Translations under genes and position numbers: made by a program | In this document: piece after piece, positions 24,101-34,198 of the stretch | Numbering within the stretch: position 1 is the first letter of the stretch | Layout of the letters: each line of letters begins with the position of its first letter | NCBI GenBank assembly: GCA_020543525.1 | Contig: JAHYIO010000007.1 | Coordinates: 682,001-746,000 of the forward strand | Direction: 5' to 3' | Source of the DNA: Coriolopsis trogii | Lineage: Eukaryota; Basidiomycota; Agaricomycetes; Polyporales; Polyporaceae | Length of the DNA: 64,000 bases | Notes under the pieces: model-generated | Database searches by the model: none | The model's input: only the letters and a program-made list of their open reading frames with translations | Told to the model about the DNA's origin: nothing

Positions 24101-26534
24101 TAACGACGTGACTTTGGCAGTAGCGGCCCCCGCTAGGCCGTCGACACCACCTCCTTCCTATCTCCCCCTCGGACCTACACTTCTCCGCACCCACTTCCAC
24201 CATGCGCACTTACTCCCTCTGTGCACGCCCCTTCGCCCTCCAGGAATGGCGGTTGACAGCACCCCGGGACACACGGCTCCCATCTCGGTACCCACGCCTG
24301 TGTCCCCTGCAGCTATCCTCGGCGCCGCGTCCGAGAAATCCAAATCTCTGGAAGCTGCAGCACAGATACTCGTCAAAGAAGTAGTGGACAACCCCACGTG
24401 GTCCGAGGCGTGGCGAGCGAACGCGTCCCTTTCGCTCACCCCTCCGGTGCTCCCAGCCAAGGTCTGGCAGGCCGATGCGAAGTACATCAAGCAGTTGAGG
24501 GATAGCGAGCAGCCACCCATCGAACTTGGGGCAATGTTTGGTCAGGGTACGTTGACTTGTGTACATCAAGCATATCATGGCCTGACATGTCGTCACGCCG
24601 TAGCATCTCCGAGTGCGGACGGACGGTCAGGCATGTCATTGAAGCTGATGGAAGCTCCTACGCTTGTCGTTGGCAAGGGTGAATCGCTCATCCAGCTGTC
24701 ACCGACCGCCCTCCGATTCTGGGACAAGCTTGGATTGTCTCCTAGGGCCGGCTCCAAGGATGTGACAGCGTTTGTGTTCTTTGAGATTGCGGACGAAGAG
24801 AGGGAAAACGATATTGAAGCATGGCTCAGTAGGGTCTCTGCTGCGTATACTGTGAGTCTCCTGTCAGTATTCGTTGACCTTCCATTGCTCAGTGAGTGTA
24901 CAGGCCAAGGGTTTTGGTGCGCATATAGCTGGAGAATCCAGTTATTTCAGCAAGCCAGGCCTTGCACCAACACGTTTCGATACACTGCGGAAGACCCTCG
25001 GTGAGTGCATCCATCAGTTTTGTCTTGCGTGTATTGCCGTATCCTGATGCGGTCATCAGTGAGCTTTGTGTCGAATATTCCTGTTCGACATCGTCACATC
25101 ATCTTCTATATCGTAACGCCCTCGCATATCATCTCGTCTTCTTCGACGACTCTCCGCCAGATCCTTTCCGCCGTGCGGCGCTTCTACAAAGCGCATCCGG
25201 AGGGCGATATTCTAATCCACTTCGTTCCTGAATCACTCATCCTCGGCAACGACACGCACCCTTCGTCTAATCTCAGTGGCTTGGATACGTTCATCAGTAG
25301 TGTGTACGACCGCCTCCTCCAGCCAGTCCACCGCGCGATGTCTCGCAAGTTTTTCGAATGGAGTGCGCCAGTGGTCGGTTACTTCGAGTCTCCCGCATAC
25401 GCTCTCAGTCCCTTCCCGGCTAGCGACCGCCGCGGCCCACATAACCTCAAGGTCACTTTCACCCTGGAGCCAAGCGCGTCGTCGCTGGAAGTCACGCATC
25501 GCCACATGCTGCTTCACGTCGGTTATCAAGTCTCAAGTTGCGGGCGTTGGATCCTTGCGGCTTGCATCGACGCCGAAGGAGAAAGTCATGATCTGAAAGT
25601 TTGGCTAACCCCGGACGACAACGTCGAGAGCTGTGTGGCACGTCAGGTGTGGGCCCTCGTCCACGAGTTCGCTCGGCGTGCGAACGTTGAGTGGCGGATC
25701 GTCATATCCAAGCTGGGCCTGATGACGCATTCAGAGCTAGAAGGTACGTTTTTGTTATTTGGCCCGCTCGTCCAAAGGCTCACGGGGCACGCAGCTTGGG
25801 CAACCCACTTGGATATTGCCGTTACGACTTCGACGGACGTGCCACCGTTACATGTCTGCGTCCTTGCTATTGACAACGAGAACACATTGACGTTGCTCTC
25901 ACCGCAAGAACCGGCATCCTTTGACATCCTCAGGCGCGCTCCCATGCCTCCTTCGCAGATGCCTGCGCTCAAACCCTCGCGCCACATCCACACAACATTC
26001 TCCGACGCTGCATGCACGACCTATTCCCTCGGCCCGTACTCAGACGGCACGACATATCCCGCATACTCGGTCGAGCGGACGGGCAAGTGCGGCACGAACA
26101 CATACATTCCCGGGTCTTCTGAGCCGTCTTTCATCCCGGACCTGGAGGAAGAAGAAGCTGCGAGCAATGTTACCCAGCCACCGCTGGCAGAGGCCATCAG
26201 GGCTCATGCTTGGAGCATGATAGTCAACGCGCCTGCTGCATCGGATCACGCGTCGTTGTCCACGATTCGCCTCTTTCTCCTTCACGTGGCCCGCTCCCCG
26301 CGATCGTCGTACGGAAAGTTCAAGACCACCTCGTCCAACAGCCTAGATACGTCCTCACAGTCCGAGGCGCGGGTTCGGACGGAGCTAATGGAGGACATCA
26401 TGCGCAACTTCCATGACTTGGCGGTGCTGTCGCGCACGAGATGGAAGTTGCATGCGGATCCTGGGCTGCCCTTCCATCTCGCTGCACTGGAGGTCATGCG
26501 CGCGGCCCTGAGCAGCGGGGCGGTGGATCCGTAG
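21118..26534 (+). CDS. MED13: Mediator kinase-module subunit MED13
   Basis: Predicted 1685 residues. Exons: 21118-21484, 21625-24546, 24604-24851, 24904-25000, 25060-25743, 25795-26534. MED13 links the CDK8-cyclin C-MED12 module to core Mediator and represses or tunes RNA polymerase II transcription. Seen here: an N-terminal domain (LIVYSVFACP ... GGFLLGPLPFSSEWG ... LPHGIPAYYLSTYSGP), a long disordered Ser/Pro/Thr-rich middle, and a C-terminal PIWI-like half (HRHIIFYIVTPS ... ILIHFVPESLIL ... WATHLDIAVTTSTDVPP). Two introns, 24547-24603 (57 bases) and 25744-25794 (51 bases), keep the frame without stops. Removing the second restores the conserved AW between ELE and ATHLDIA. The 140-base first intron is less certain. 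Confidence 0.88.
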
Positions 26535-27708
26535 CGTCTTAACCCCCTTGCCCGGTGCGGTCTTCGCTTTTTTGTATTCGTATGCCCAGTCTTCCTTTCT
26601 ACTTCACCTGTGGGATATCTGTCACCCTTCACTACGGATAGCGTAACCTAGGACGGACGTGAGTTCATGTTCTCGCCATGCATCGTATAGCTTGGACGCT
26701 TATAGTAGATATCTTACGGCAACACCTCCATATACTCTCATGCATAGTGTCCGCGAGTCCCCCTGCATTGTGTGCATATGTGCAAGCACTGTACATGTAT
26801 CTCTACGTAGTTGATGGTATTTTGTATTATGGAGCCGGCGAGTGGGCAGCTAGTACGGACGTGCTGGGCTGTTCCCGCCATGGCCTTGCTAGCCGTCGCT
26901 GTCGGACCCAAGTGTCGGTTGCAGACCATCTGCAAGCCCGGACTCTGGAGAAAGAAATCGAAGGGACTGGAGCAAGACTGGAGCACGGAGATTACACGGC
27001 GTATTTTGGCCTCCTCGTGAGTCGCGACACGCCACGTTCCATCGAGCTATCTCATCGGAGTCACAGAAGCTCACACCCCAACGCCGTACGCACACATCTC
27101 GCTCGCCGATGACTATTTGTGGCGTACTGATGTCGAGACACTCTAAGCTTAGGCTTTCCCCATCAGGTTCCTTGAGGTCTGGTGCACGCTTCTTGGCCCG
27201 GACGCTGGCCTGTCTGCTGTATAGCCTGTAAGTTACGTCATGGTACGACGTACGGCCTCTCCGGTGTGAAGCCGATGGTGGCCAAGCATCGGATGTCAAG
27301 GACTCAGGCAAGCAATGTCTGCAATTTCTCTGTTTGTTGTGCAATGCCCAAGCGTATAGTAAGTTCGCATGACTACTAGTCTCACCAATCATCCTCCAGA
27401 ATCCCTACGTGAGGGGTGGTGGCACGAGTATGATTGTCCTCGGCACCAAAAAGTATCTGTTCACACAGTCGGACAGTGTCAAGCTGGGCAGATCATCTGC
27501 CGTCGACACCCAGACGGTATGCACATGCCGTAGGCCGGTCTCATGAGCGTCCAGTCTCTGGCCCTACGAAGTTCTGTCTGAATGGCAGACAGTGGCCCAG
27601 CACGGCCATCTGTCCACATGGCCTTCGGAAGCCTTCTCCGTGGCCGTCTAGAATGATTCCCTGTCCGGTATGGTCGGCGTTTGGCCGTCAGGGTAAGCAG
27701 CAAGGAGG
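26535..27708. other. Intergenic region without a supported gene
   Basis: It lies between MED13 and the cerato-platanin gene. Open frames on both strands (the longest at 26889-27392, minus) have no domain, and their codon pattern looks random. The right end is the cerato-platanin promoter. Confidence 0.5.
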
Positions 27709-27715
27709 TATAAAG
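27709..27715 (+). promoter_or_regulatory. TATA box of the cerato-platanin gene
   Basis: TATAAAG, 122 bases before the start codon. A C-rich leader follows, typical of strongly expressed fungal genes. Confidence 0.6.
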
Positions 27716-27830
27716 GCAAGAGAGGACGAGGTGGAAAGAACAGCAGTGATCCACTGATCCCTTCTTCTACACCTCCACACCCAGTCGCACTTGCCTGCAG
27801 CGCACCTCGACTGCCCACCACACCACCATC

Positions 27831-28259
27831 ATGCAGTTCACCACCCTCCTCCTCGCCCTCTCCGCCGCCGTCTCGTCCGCCGTCTCGTCCGCGCTCGCGG
27901 TAACGGTCTCGTACGATGAGACGTACGACAACAAGTCCGGGAGCCTCACGACCGTCGCGTGCTCGGACGGCCCCAATGGCCTGATCACCAAGGGCTTCAG
28001 CACTTTCGGTTCGCTCCCCCACTTCCCCAACATCGGCGGCGCGGCCGCCGTCGGGGGCTGGAACTCGGACCAGTGCGGGTCGTGCTGGCAGTTGACGTAC
28101 AAGGGCAAGAGCATCAACGTGCTCGCGGTCGACCACACCGACTCGGGCTTCAACATCGCCCTCGAGGCGATGAACACGCTCACGAACAACCAGGCCACGT
28201 TCTTGGGCAGGATCGACGCGACCGCCAAGCAGGTTGCCGCGTCCCAGTGCGGACTGTAA
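27831..28259 (+). CDS. Cerato-platanin family secreted protein
   Basis: Single-exon gene for 142 residues. A signal peptide covers about residues 1-22. The mature ~120-residue domain has the family pattern: VSYDETYDN near the start, VACSDGPNG, GWNSDQCGSCWQLTY, VDHTDSGFNIA and a C-terminal SQCGL. That gives four cysteines in the spacing expected for two disulfides. These small cell-wall or secreted proteins bind chitin oligomers and self-assemble at surfaces. In pathogens they can act as elicitors; in saprotrophs they are linked to hyphal growth. A 12-base tandem duplication lies inside the signal-peptide coding part (27867-27890). Confidence 0.95.
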   Translation: MQFTTLLLALSAAVSSAVSSALAVTVSYDETYDNKSGSLTTVACSDGPNGLITKGFSTFGSLPHFPNIGGAAAVGGWNSDQCGSCWQLTYKGKSINVLAVDHTDSGFNIALEAMNTLTNNQATFLGRIDATAKQVAASQCGL

Positions 28260-28767
28260 CGCTTTGGCGGGATGGACACGGTATGTGCTGTGGTGCTTTC
28301 TACGTACTTGGGTGTCTTTGACTGATGCGACGTCTGCTTCTTCCCAGTGATAGTTCGTGAAGTCATGCTCGTCCGACTCGAACTTCTCTCGGTATGCGGG
28401 CACCTTAAAGCCGGTGAATACATGACGCGCGGACCTTACCAGTCATACGGACTATGCATACGCACTCGGACATAACCACGGACACTGAACATTAAGGACT
28501 TTGTACCACGAAAAGCTCTCTGTGTTGTAATCGTGTAGCATGGATGTAATGCGAGACTGTGAGTTGACTTTGAAGGTTTTGGTTGGATCGGTATGCTGCG
28601 GCCCGGAACTTGAGAGGCATGTGATTTACCCCGCACATCAGTGAGGGGTAAAGGGCGCTTAGCGCGGCGGATCATGGACGCTGTCGGACGCAGAGCTCAA
28701 CCGTGAATCCCTCGACCTCGCCCCTCCTCTACAGGCCTAACCCCCCAAACGCCCCGTACTCGCCATC
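28260..28767. other. Intergenic spacer
   Basis: It holds the cerato-platanin 3' flank and the promoter of the acyl-CoA dehydrogenase gene. No gene is supported. Confidence 0.5.
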
Positions 28768-30392
28768 ATGTTCCGTGCTGCGACTCGTGCAACGACGTCT
28801 ACCAAGTCCGTTCTTCGCCGGAAGGCTCTCCCTCACCACGTCGCGGCTCGGTACGGACTCTCGGTGACCTCGTACATTCGCGACGAGCTGACAGAGAGGA
28901 CGTCGTTTCGTAGGAGTTTCTCCCGTTCACATGTAGCCAAGTCAGACGTCCGCCCGACTTCTCTCGACGTGTACACGGAGGAGGAGCAGATGCTCCGCGA
29001 GTCTGGTACGTCCTGTACGCCAGGCCTTGGTAGTGCACTCACTGAATTCGCGCATCGATAGTCAGGAGGTTCGCAGAGGACGTTGTAGCACCAAAGGTGC
29101 GAGAGATGGATGAGAACGAGATGATGGACAAGGACGTCATCAAGGGCCTGTTTGAACAAGGGGTGCGTATGATATCTCTCCTGTCGACGTGCGTCTGCTC
29201 ACTGGTCTTTACTTTTAGCTCATGGGTATCGAGACCAGTGCTGAGCACGGCGGAGCGGAGTCGTCGTTCATGTCTGCCATCATTGCGATTGAAGAGCTTG
29301 CAAAAGTTGATCCCTCCGTCTCCGTCCTGTGTGATGTGCACAACACCCTGGTGAACACCGTCATGCGCAAGTACGGCACCAAGGAGCAGCAAGACAAATG
29401 GCTACCCCTTCTGGCTGAGTCTATGGTGAGCCCACTTGCAACCGTCGACATAGGAGTACGAACAGTCTGTCTCACATATTGCTAGCTTGGCTCCTTCTGT
29501 CTGTCAGAACCAGCGTCGGGCTCGGATGCGTTCGCGCTCCAGACCAGAGCTGTCAAGGATGGCAACGAGTGGGTCATCAACGGTACGAAGATGTGGATCA
29601 CGAACTCCTATGAAGCGGACTTCTTCCTCATCTTCGCTAACGTGCGTACTCGTGCCCTATTTACCATGTCTTCTATCAACGGCTGACCCGAACCCGCGAA
29701 TAGATCGACCCCAGCAAGGGCTACAAGGGCATAACCTGCTTCATCGCTACCAAAGACATGGGCATCAAGATCGCAAAGAAGGAGCAGAAGCTCGGCATCC
29801 GGGCCTCCTCCACCTGCTCCCTCGCGTTCGACGACCTCCGCGTTCCAGCCGAGAACGTTGTCGGGGGCGAAGGCAAGGGCTACAAGATCGCAATTGAGAT
29901 CCTCAACGAGGGCCGCATCGGCATCGCCAGCCAGATGCTCGGACTCGCCCAGGGCGCGTTCGAGAAGGCGGTCCCGTACACGTTCCAGCGCACCCAGTTC
30001 GGGAAGCCGATCGGGACGTTCCAGGGCATGCAGTTCCAGCAGGCGGAGGCCGCGATCGACATCGAGGCGGCGCGGCTGTTGACGTACAACGCGGCGAGGC
30101 GCAAGGACGAGGGCTTGGACTTTGTGAAGGAGGCGGCGATGGCGAAGTACTACGCGAGCCAGGTCGCGCAGCGCGTGTCGGGCGCGGCTATCGAGTGGTG
30201 TGGGGGTGTTGGGTTCACGCGCGAGACGGGCATCGAGAAGTACTGGAGGGACTCGAAGATCGTGAGTATATGTTTCAACCGCCTGTCCTGGAGCCTGAGA
30301 CTCACGCTGTGTTTCAGGGTGCAATCTATGAGGGAACGTCGAATATTCAGCTGCAGACCATCGCAAAGATGATTCAGAAGCAGTACTCATAG
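28768..30392 (+). CDS. Short/branched-chain acyl-CoA dehydrogenase, mitochondrial
   Basis: Predicted 444 residues. Exons: 28768-29005, 29062-29162, 29219-29425, 29486-29641, 29704-30261, 30318-30392. It oxidises short or 2-methyl-branched acyl-CoA (isoleucine breakdown, short-chain beta-oxidation) with FAD and passes electrons to ETF. The first ~50 residues are rich in Arg, Ser and Ala and look like a mitochondrial presequence. Family blocks are clear: the FAD-binding [11 protein letters not shown] and WITNS, then [22 protein letters not shown] and the final [10 protein letters not shown], whose Glu is the catalytic base in the ACADSB/ACADS position. Choosing ACADSB over ACADS rests on overall resemblance only. 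Confidence 0.92.
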
Positions 30393-30737
30393 TCGTATCT
30401 GTCATTCAATCCATCGGTCGTACACATACTACCATCTTCAATACCACAGGACACAGGGCCCACCCCCTCAAGTGTGCTATGTATAACAATTGGGCCCTCT
30501 GCTAAGCTATTGAGAGATGAGCCAGAGACCCTGGCTCATATTGAGCTCAGCTTACCCCCGGATAATCTGTTGAAGCTATCGAGTCTAAGGTTAAGGTTGT
30601 TGCGCTCTTACTAAGACGACTTTTGCCAGTGTCCCCAGCTTCCTGAGTCGTGAGGAACTCACTCAACCACCGCCACTTGGACAGAGACTGTCACTGAACA
30701 TCTACTCTCAATACCCGCCATAAACGCAGACATCACC
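30393..30737. other. Intergenic spacer with nested hairpins
   Basis: Two inverted repeats lie close together. One has 8-base arms at 30455-30462 and 30491-30498. The other has 9-base arms at 30517-30525 and 30531-30539, and a longer imperfect dyad surrounds it (about 30500-30555). They sit just after the acyl-CoA dehydrogenase stop codon, so they would be in its 3' untranslated region or just beyond. Confidence 0.6.
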
Positions 30738-31326
30738 ATGAGCGCTCAGAGCGACTTTGTCCAGATCCGCGCTGCCCCGACCACAGTGCGTCCTCCGTGC
30801 TCGTCTCTTTCCTCCGCACTCCAAGTCCTCACTCCTGATCCCACCTGATCAGCTCGAAGCGATCGCCGAACAGGAGGCCCGCTGTGTCTTCCCGCACTTC
30901 ACCGCCGACACCGCCTGGGAGCTCGGCACGCGCCTCCGCGCCCGCCTCCAACGCGCCTCCCCGCGCCCGGCCGTAGTGAACATCACGCTCGCCGCGCACG
31001 CCCAGCTCCTCTTCCACTGCACGACCGGCCGGGGCACGACCGCGGACAACGACAGCTGGGTCGCGCGCAAGCGCGCCGCCGTCCTCCGCTGGGGCTCGAG
31101 CACGTACGCGATGCACGTCAAGTACGGGGGCGACGAGGACGCGTTCAGGGCAAAGTTCATGCTCGGGGAGAGGGCGGGCGAGTATGCGATCCATGGCGGG
31201 GGGTTCCCGATCCGCGTGAAGGACGTGGAGGGCGTCGTGGGCGTGATCGTGGTCAGTGGGCTGACGATGCAGGAGGACCACGAGGTCATCGTGGAGGTCA
31301 TCGAGCAGTATCTGGCTTCGCTCTGA
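30738..31326 (+). CDS. UPF0303 / HbpS-like (DUF336) protein
   Basis: Predicted 173 residues. Exons: 30738-30785 and 30853-31326. It resembles yeast Ybr137w and the HbpS-type domain family (DUF336), whose members bind haem or related ligands in some bacteria. Visible are CVFPHFTADTAWELG near the start, the central VARKRAAVLRWGSST block and the C-terminal HGGGFPIRV ... GVIVVSGL ... EDHEVIVE pattern, all typical of the domain. No signal peptide or membrane segment is present, so it is probably cytosolic. Its function in fungi is not settled. Confidence 0.85.
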
Positions 31327-31597
31327 CGGGGATGGGTCGACGCATCCGTATAGCACCGGGAAGTCGAGGTTTCGATGAAGCAGAACGGAATGTACGTGGA
31401 GATTGTAAGATACGTGTCGACATGGGCGTGGATGTATGAAGTTTACAGTCTATGACATGAGTTCAGAGCATACTGTATACGCAGCGAGAGGTATCGTACA
31501 CAACACAAGGTATAGAAGATCAGGGGTATGCTACATCATCTAGGAAAGGGGCCATACAAGATCGTGAATCCTTGCGAGCCGAGCCGTCGCGTTCAAA

Positions 31598-34198
31598 TCA
31601 AAGCAGCTCATGGAGCACCCGGTCGTACTGATGCGGCAGGTGCGAGCTCAACATGTCGCGCGCGAACACGATCTGTCCGAACACCTGCTTGGCGTCGATG
31701 ACCTCGAACAGACGCACTTTGTCCTTGGGAGACGTGCGTCCCGAATCGGCTCCGACCCTGTGTGCGCGGTGGAGGTCCCCATCTCGGATGGCCCAGAGCA
31801 CGCGCCCAGGAGGGAAGAGGTCGGCCATCTGCATATTAGCTTCGAGCGTCTTGCGGACAGCGAGGAACTGGTAGGTAGATGGGAGGCATCAGCAGAGGGT
31901 ATTGACATAGGCGGCGTGATCGAGTCGAGCAATCTGAAGAGTCTCACTCACCCATTCCTCGTCTCCCACTTCCCCCTTCCCCAGCTTGTACTTGAGCGCC
32001 TTCTTCGTGACGCTCGAGTACCCTTCCTCCTTGCTCCCCTCCCTGTTCTCCGCCGCGCACAGCCACGCTGCGCCCCGCGTCAGGTCGCGCACGCTGCCCA
32101 GGGAGAGCCGCGAGACGATGTCGTGGCCGTACACGAAGGAGATGATCAGGCCGGACGCGGCTGCCTTTGCGCCCAGTCGGGGGGAGACGACACACGGCGG
32201 GGCGAAGCAGTATGCGGACACCCGTCGGTTCGCAGGTAGGCCAGACGCGCGGTGCGTCAGACGGGTTTCAGGCGAGGCCCACATCTGGGCATGGCAGAGC
32301 GATCAGCTGAAGTCTCTCACTGTATGCACGAACGGCGACTCACGAGAGCGAGGAGAGCGGCGACGCCAGCGCCGAGGCTGTGGCCGCAGAGCACCAATGC
32401 TGTATGGTCTCGTTTAGTCGGCGGTCTGAAAACACGTTCAGCGAGAAAGTTGGCGTACAGTAACCCTTGTTCTTGCGCAACGCGTCGCGGACCGCGACGT
32501 GCACGGGTTTGCCGGGGCCACCCATGGCCCGTGTCATGCGAAGCATGCCCCCATGTACGATGTATGCGCCCTCTTCGCCGCTCTCAGAAACAAGTCTGGA
32601 GCGCGGGGAGGGTGCCGACGCCCTGGACCTCTCCGTGTTCTTGCGCGAGCGAGGGAACGGGACGGAGATGTCAATCGGGAAGGGGAACGAGCCCGGCATA
32701 TTCTCGGCTTCGTCGTCAGTCTCTTCTCGTTCGAGCTGATTCCGGTTCTTGTCTTCATCTGAGGTTTCGACGGCTGTGGGCATTGTGGAGGATGATGACT
32801 TGTGATGAGAAGATGATGAGTGCTCTGCACTGGGGAGCACGAACGGTGCTGGATCGCAGGTGAGGTCGACCGCGAGCTCGTTCAGACTCATTGTGCCTCT
32901 GATGACGAGTACGATCTCCTGTCTGACGTGGTCCGTCAGGACCCAGAATCGAGGCATGTGGTTCTCGGAGCTGACGTGAGCAGTAGGAGGTGGAAGGGGC
33001 TGGGACACGCGAATTAGTTCACTTTTCAGTGTCATTATAAAACCGTCAGCTTACTTGGCTATCTGGAACGCTGTTTGACGGCGCAGGATGCGACTTTGCC
33101 CAGTGTAGAAAGATGTCATGGTCGTGCTTTCCCATCAGGACGTCCCACCACGAGTATGAAGGTGCGCCAGGCATGTCAGCACCCGCGGACCTGGATTGTC
33201 CGTCTTCTCCAGCGGCTTCCTTCTCAGAAGCATCGATCGCATCCGCAAGCTTGGCTTCTTCCATCCTGTGCTCCTTCTCCGAGGGCGTGAGAGATACACC
33301 AAAGAACAAGAGACTAGGACCCCCGTAACCTGCGAGGACTATCTTGGACAGTCGACGAAGGTTTTGCTTGATGTCATCCATAGACCTCACATTCGGATGG
33401 CGTCTGGAGGCCGAGAGGTGAGCTGTATGAGAATGCAGGGTACTCGGGTGGCGAGAATGCCCCGGGACTTCGTTGATCTCGGCCGTGACGATCTGGCCAG
33501 AATGGTTCGGATAAATGGTGTCCCCGGTTATAGAGACGCGGGAATCGACACGCTTCCTCGGTGCGAAGGTGGACGCGTCGTCATGGACGGGAACCTCCTT
33601 CATGTACTTGAACCAACGCTTCTCCTGCCACTCACTGGTGACGCCTTGCAAAGCCGCGAAACCAGCTAAAGCCCGGAGGACCTCGCCCAAGCCATACCTC
33701 TCTTCTGGTAGGCCTTCTCTACCTGCAGGTTCGTTCCATTCGCGGCGAACCAGTCCCACGAAGCTAGCGAGAGAAAAGCTTGCTTCATCGCTCCCGGGAA
33801 AGATGGTTGTGAGCATGGAGAGTGATGAATGGGCAGCGACAAGGGAGGTAGAGGTGAGGGATTCGCCTAAGACGATAGGCGCAAGAGCGACGAACTCGAC
33901 AGCAGAGATGGCTGAAGAGACTGCACCACCCAGAAGCTCTCCTGCACCGAGCTTCCCACCAAAGAAAGCATTGTCGACAACTTTGCCTGTAACACCAGCG
34001 GCAGTGGATGCAACGCTGCGCGTGATAGAAAACTAGCAAGGGAATGAACGTCAGTACGAACAAGGTTGTACGGTAGCATCAGAAAAGAGTACTGACTCCG
34101 AGCTTCGTACAAGCCTTCGCAGTGGAGAAGCCTATTGTAGACGCGGTGGAGGCAAGGTCAAGGCTGAAGCGACCGTACTTGTCCCACTTGGAGAGCAT
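31598..34198 (-). CDS. Class 3 lipase (diacylglycerol-lipase-like alpha/beta hydrolase)
   Basis: Predicted 759 residues. Exons: 34097-34198, 33055-34032, 32459-32999, 32344-32399, 31952-32284, 31598-31867. The N-terminal third holds alternating hydrophobic stretches that may be membrane-associated. The lipase core starts near FWVLTDHVRQEIVLVIRGT (oxyanion strand). It continues to the nucleophile elbow GHSLGAG, whose Ser is coded in the small exon 32344-32399, and then FVYGHDIVSRLS with the likely catalytic Asp. The last exon probably carries the His. A Ser/Glu-rich insertion splits the core, as in sn-1 diacylglycerol lipases. It runs convergent with the UPF0303 gene. The substrate is inferred from family only. 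Confidence 0.87.

Noticed and set aside
26889..27392. 167-codon minus-strand frame between MED13 and cerato-platanin
   Set aside because: No domain, signal or splice support; composition like the surrounding intergenic DNA.
27648..28403. 251-codon open frame opposite the cerato-platanin gene
   Set aside because: High GC at third positions of the real gene removes stops on the other strand. The product has no domain.
29608..30405. 265-codon open frame opposite the acyl-CoA dehydrogenase
   Set aside because: Antisense shadow of a GC-rich exon, with no recognisable protein features.
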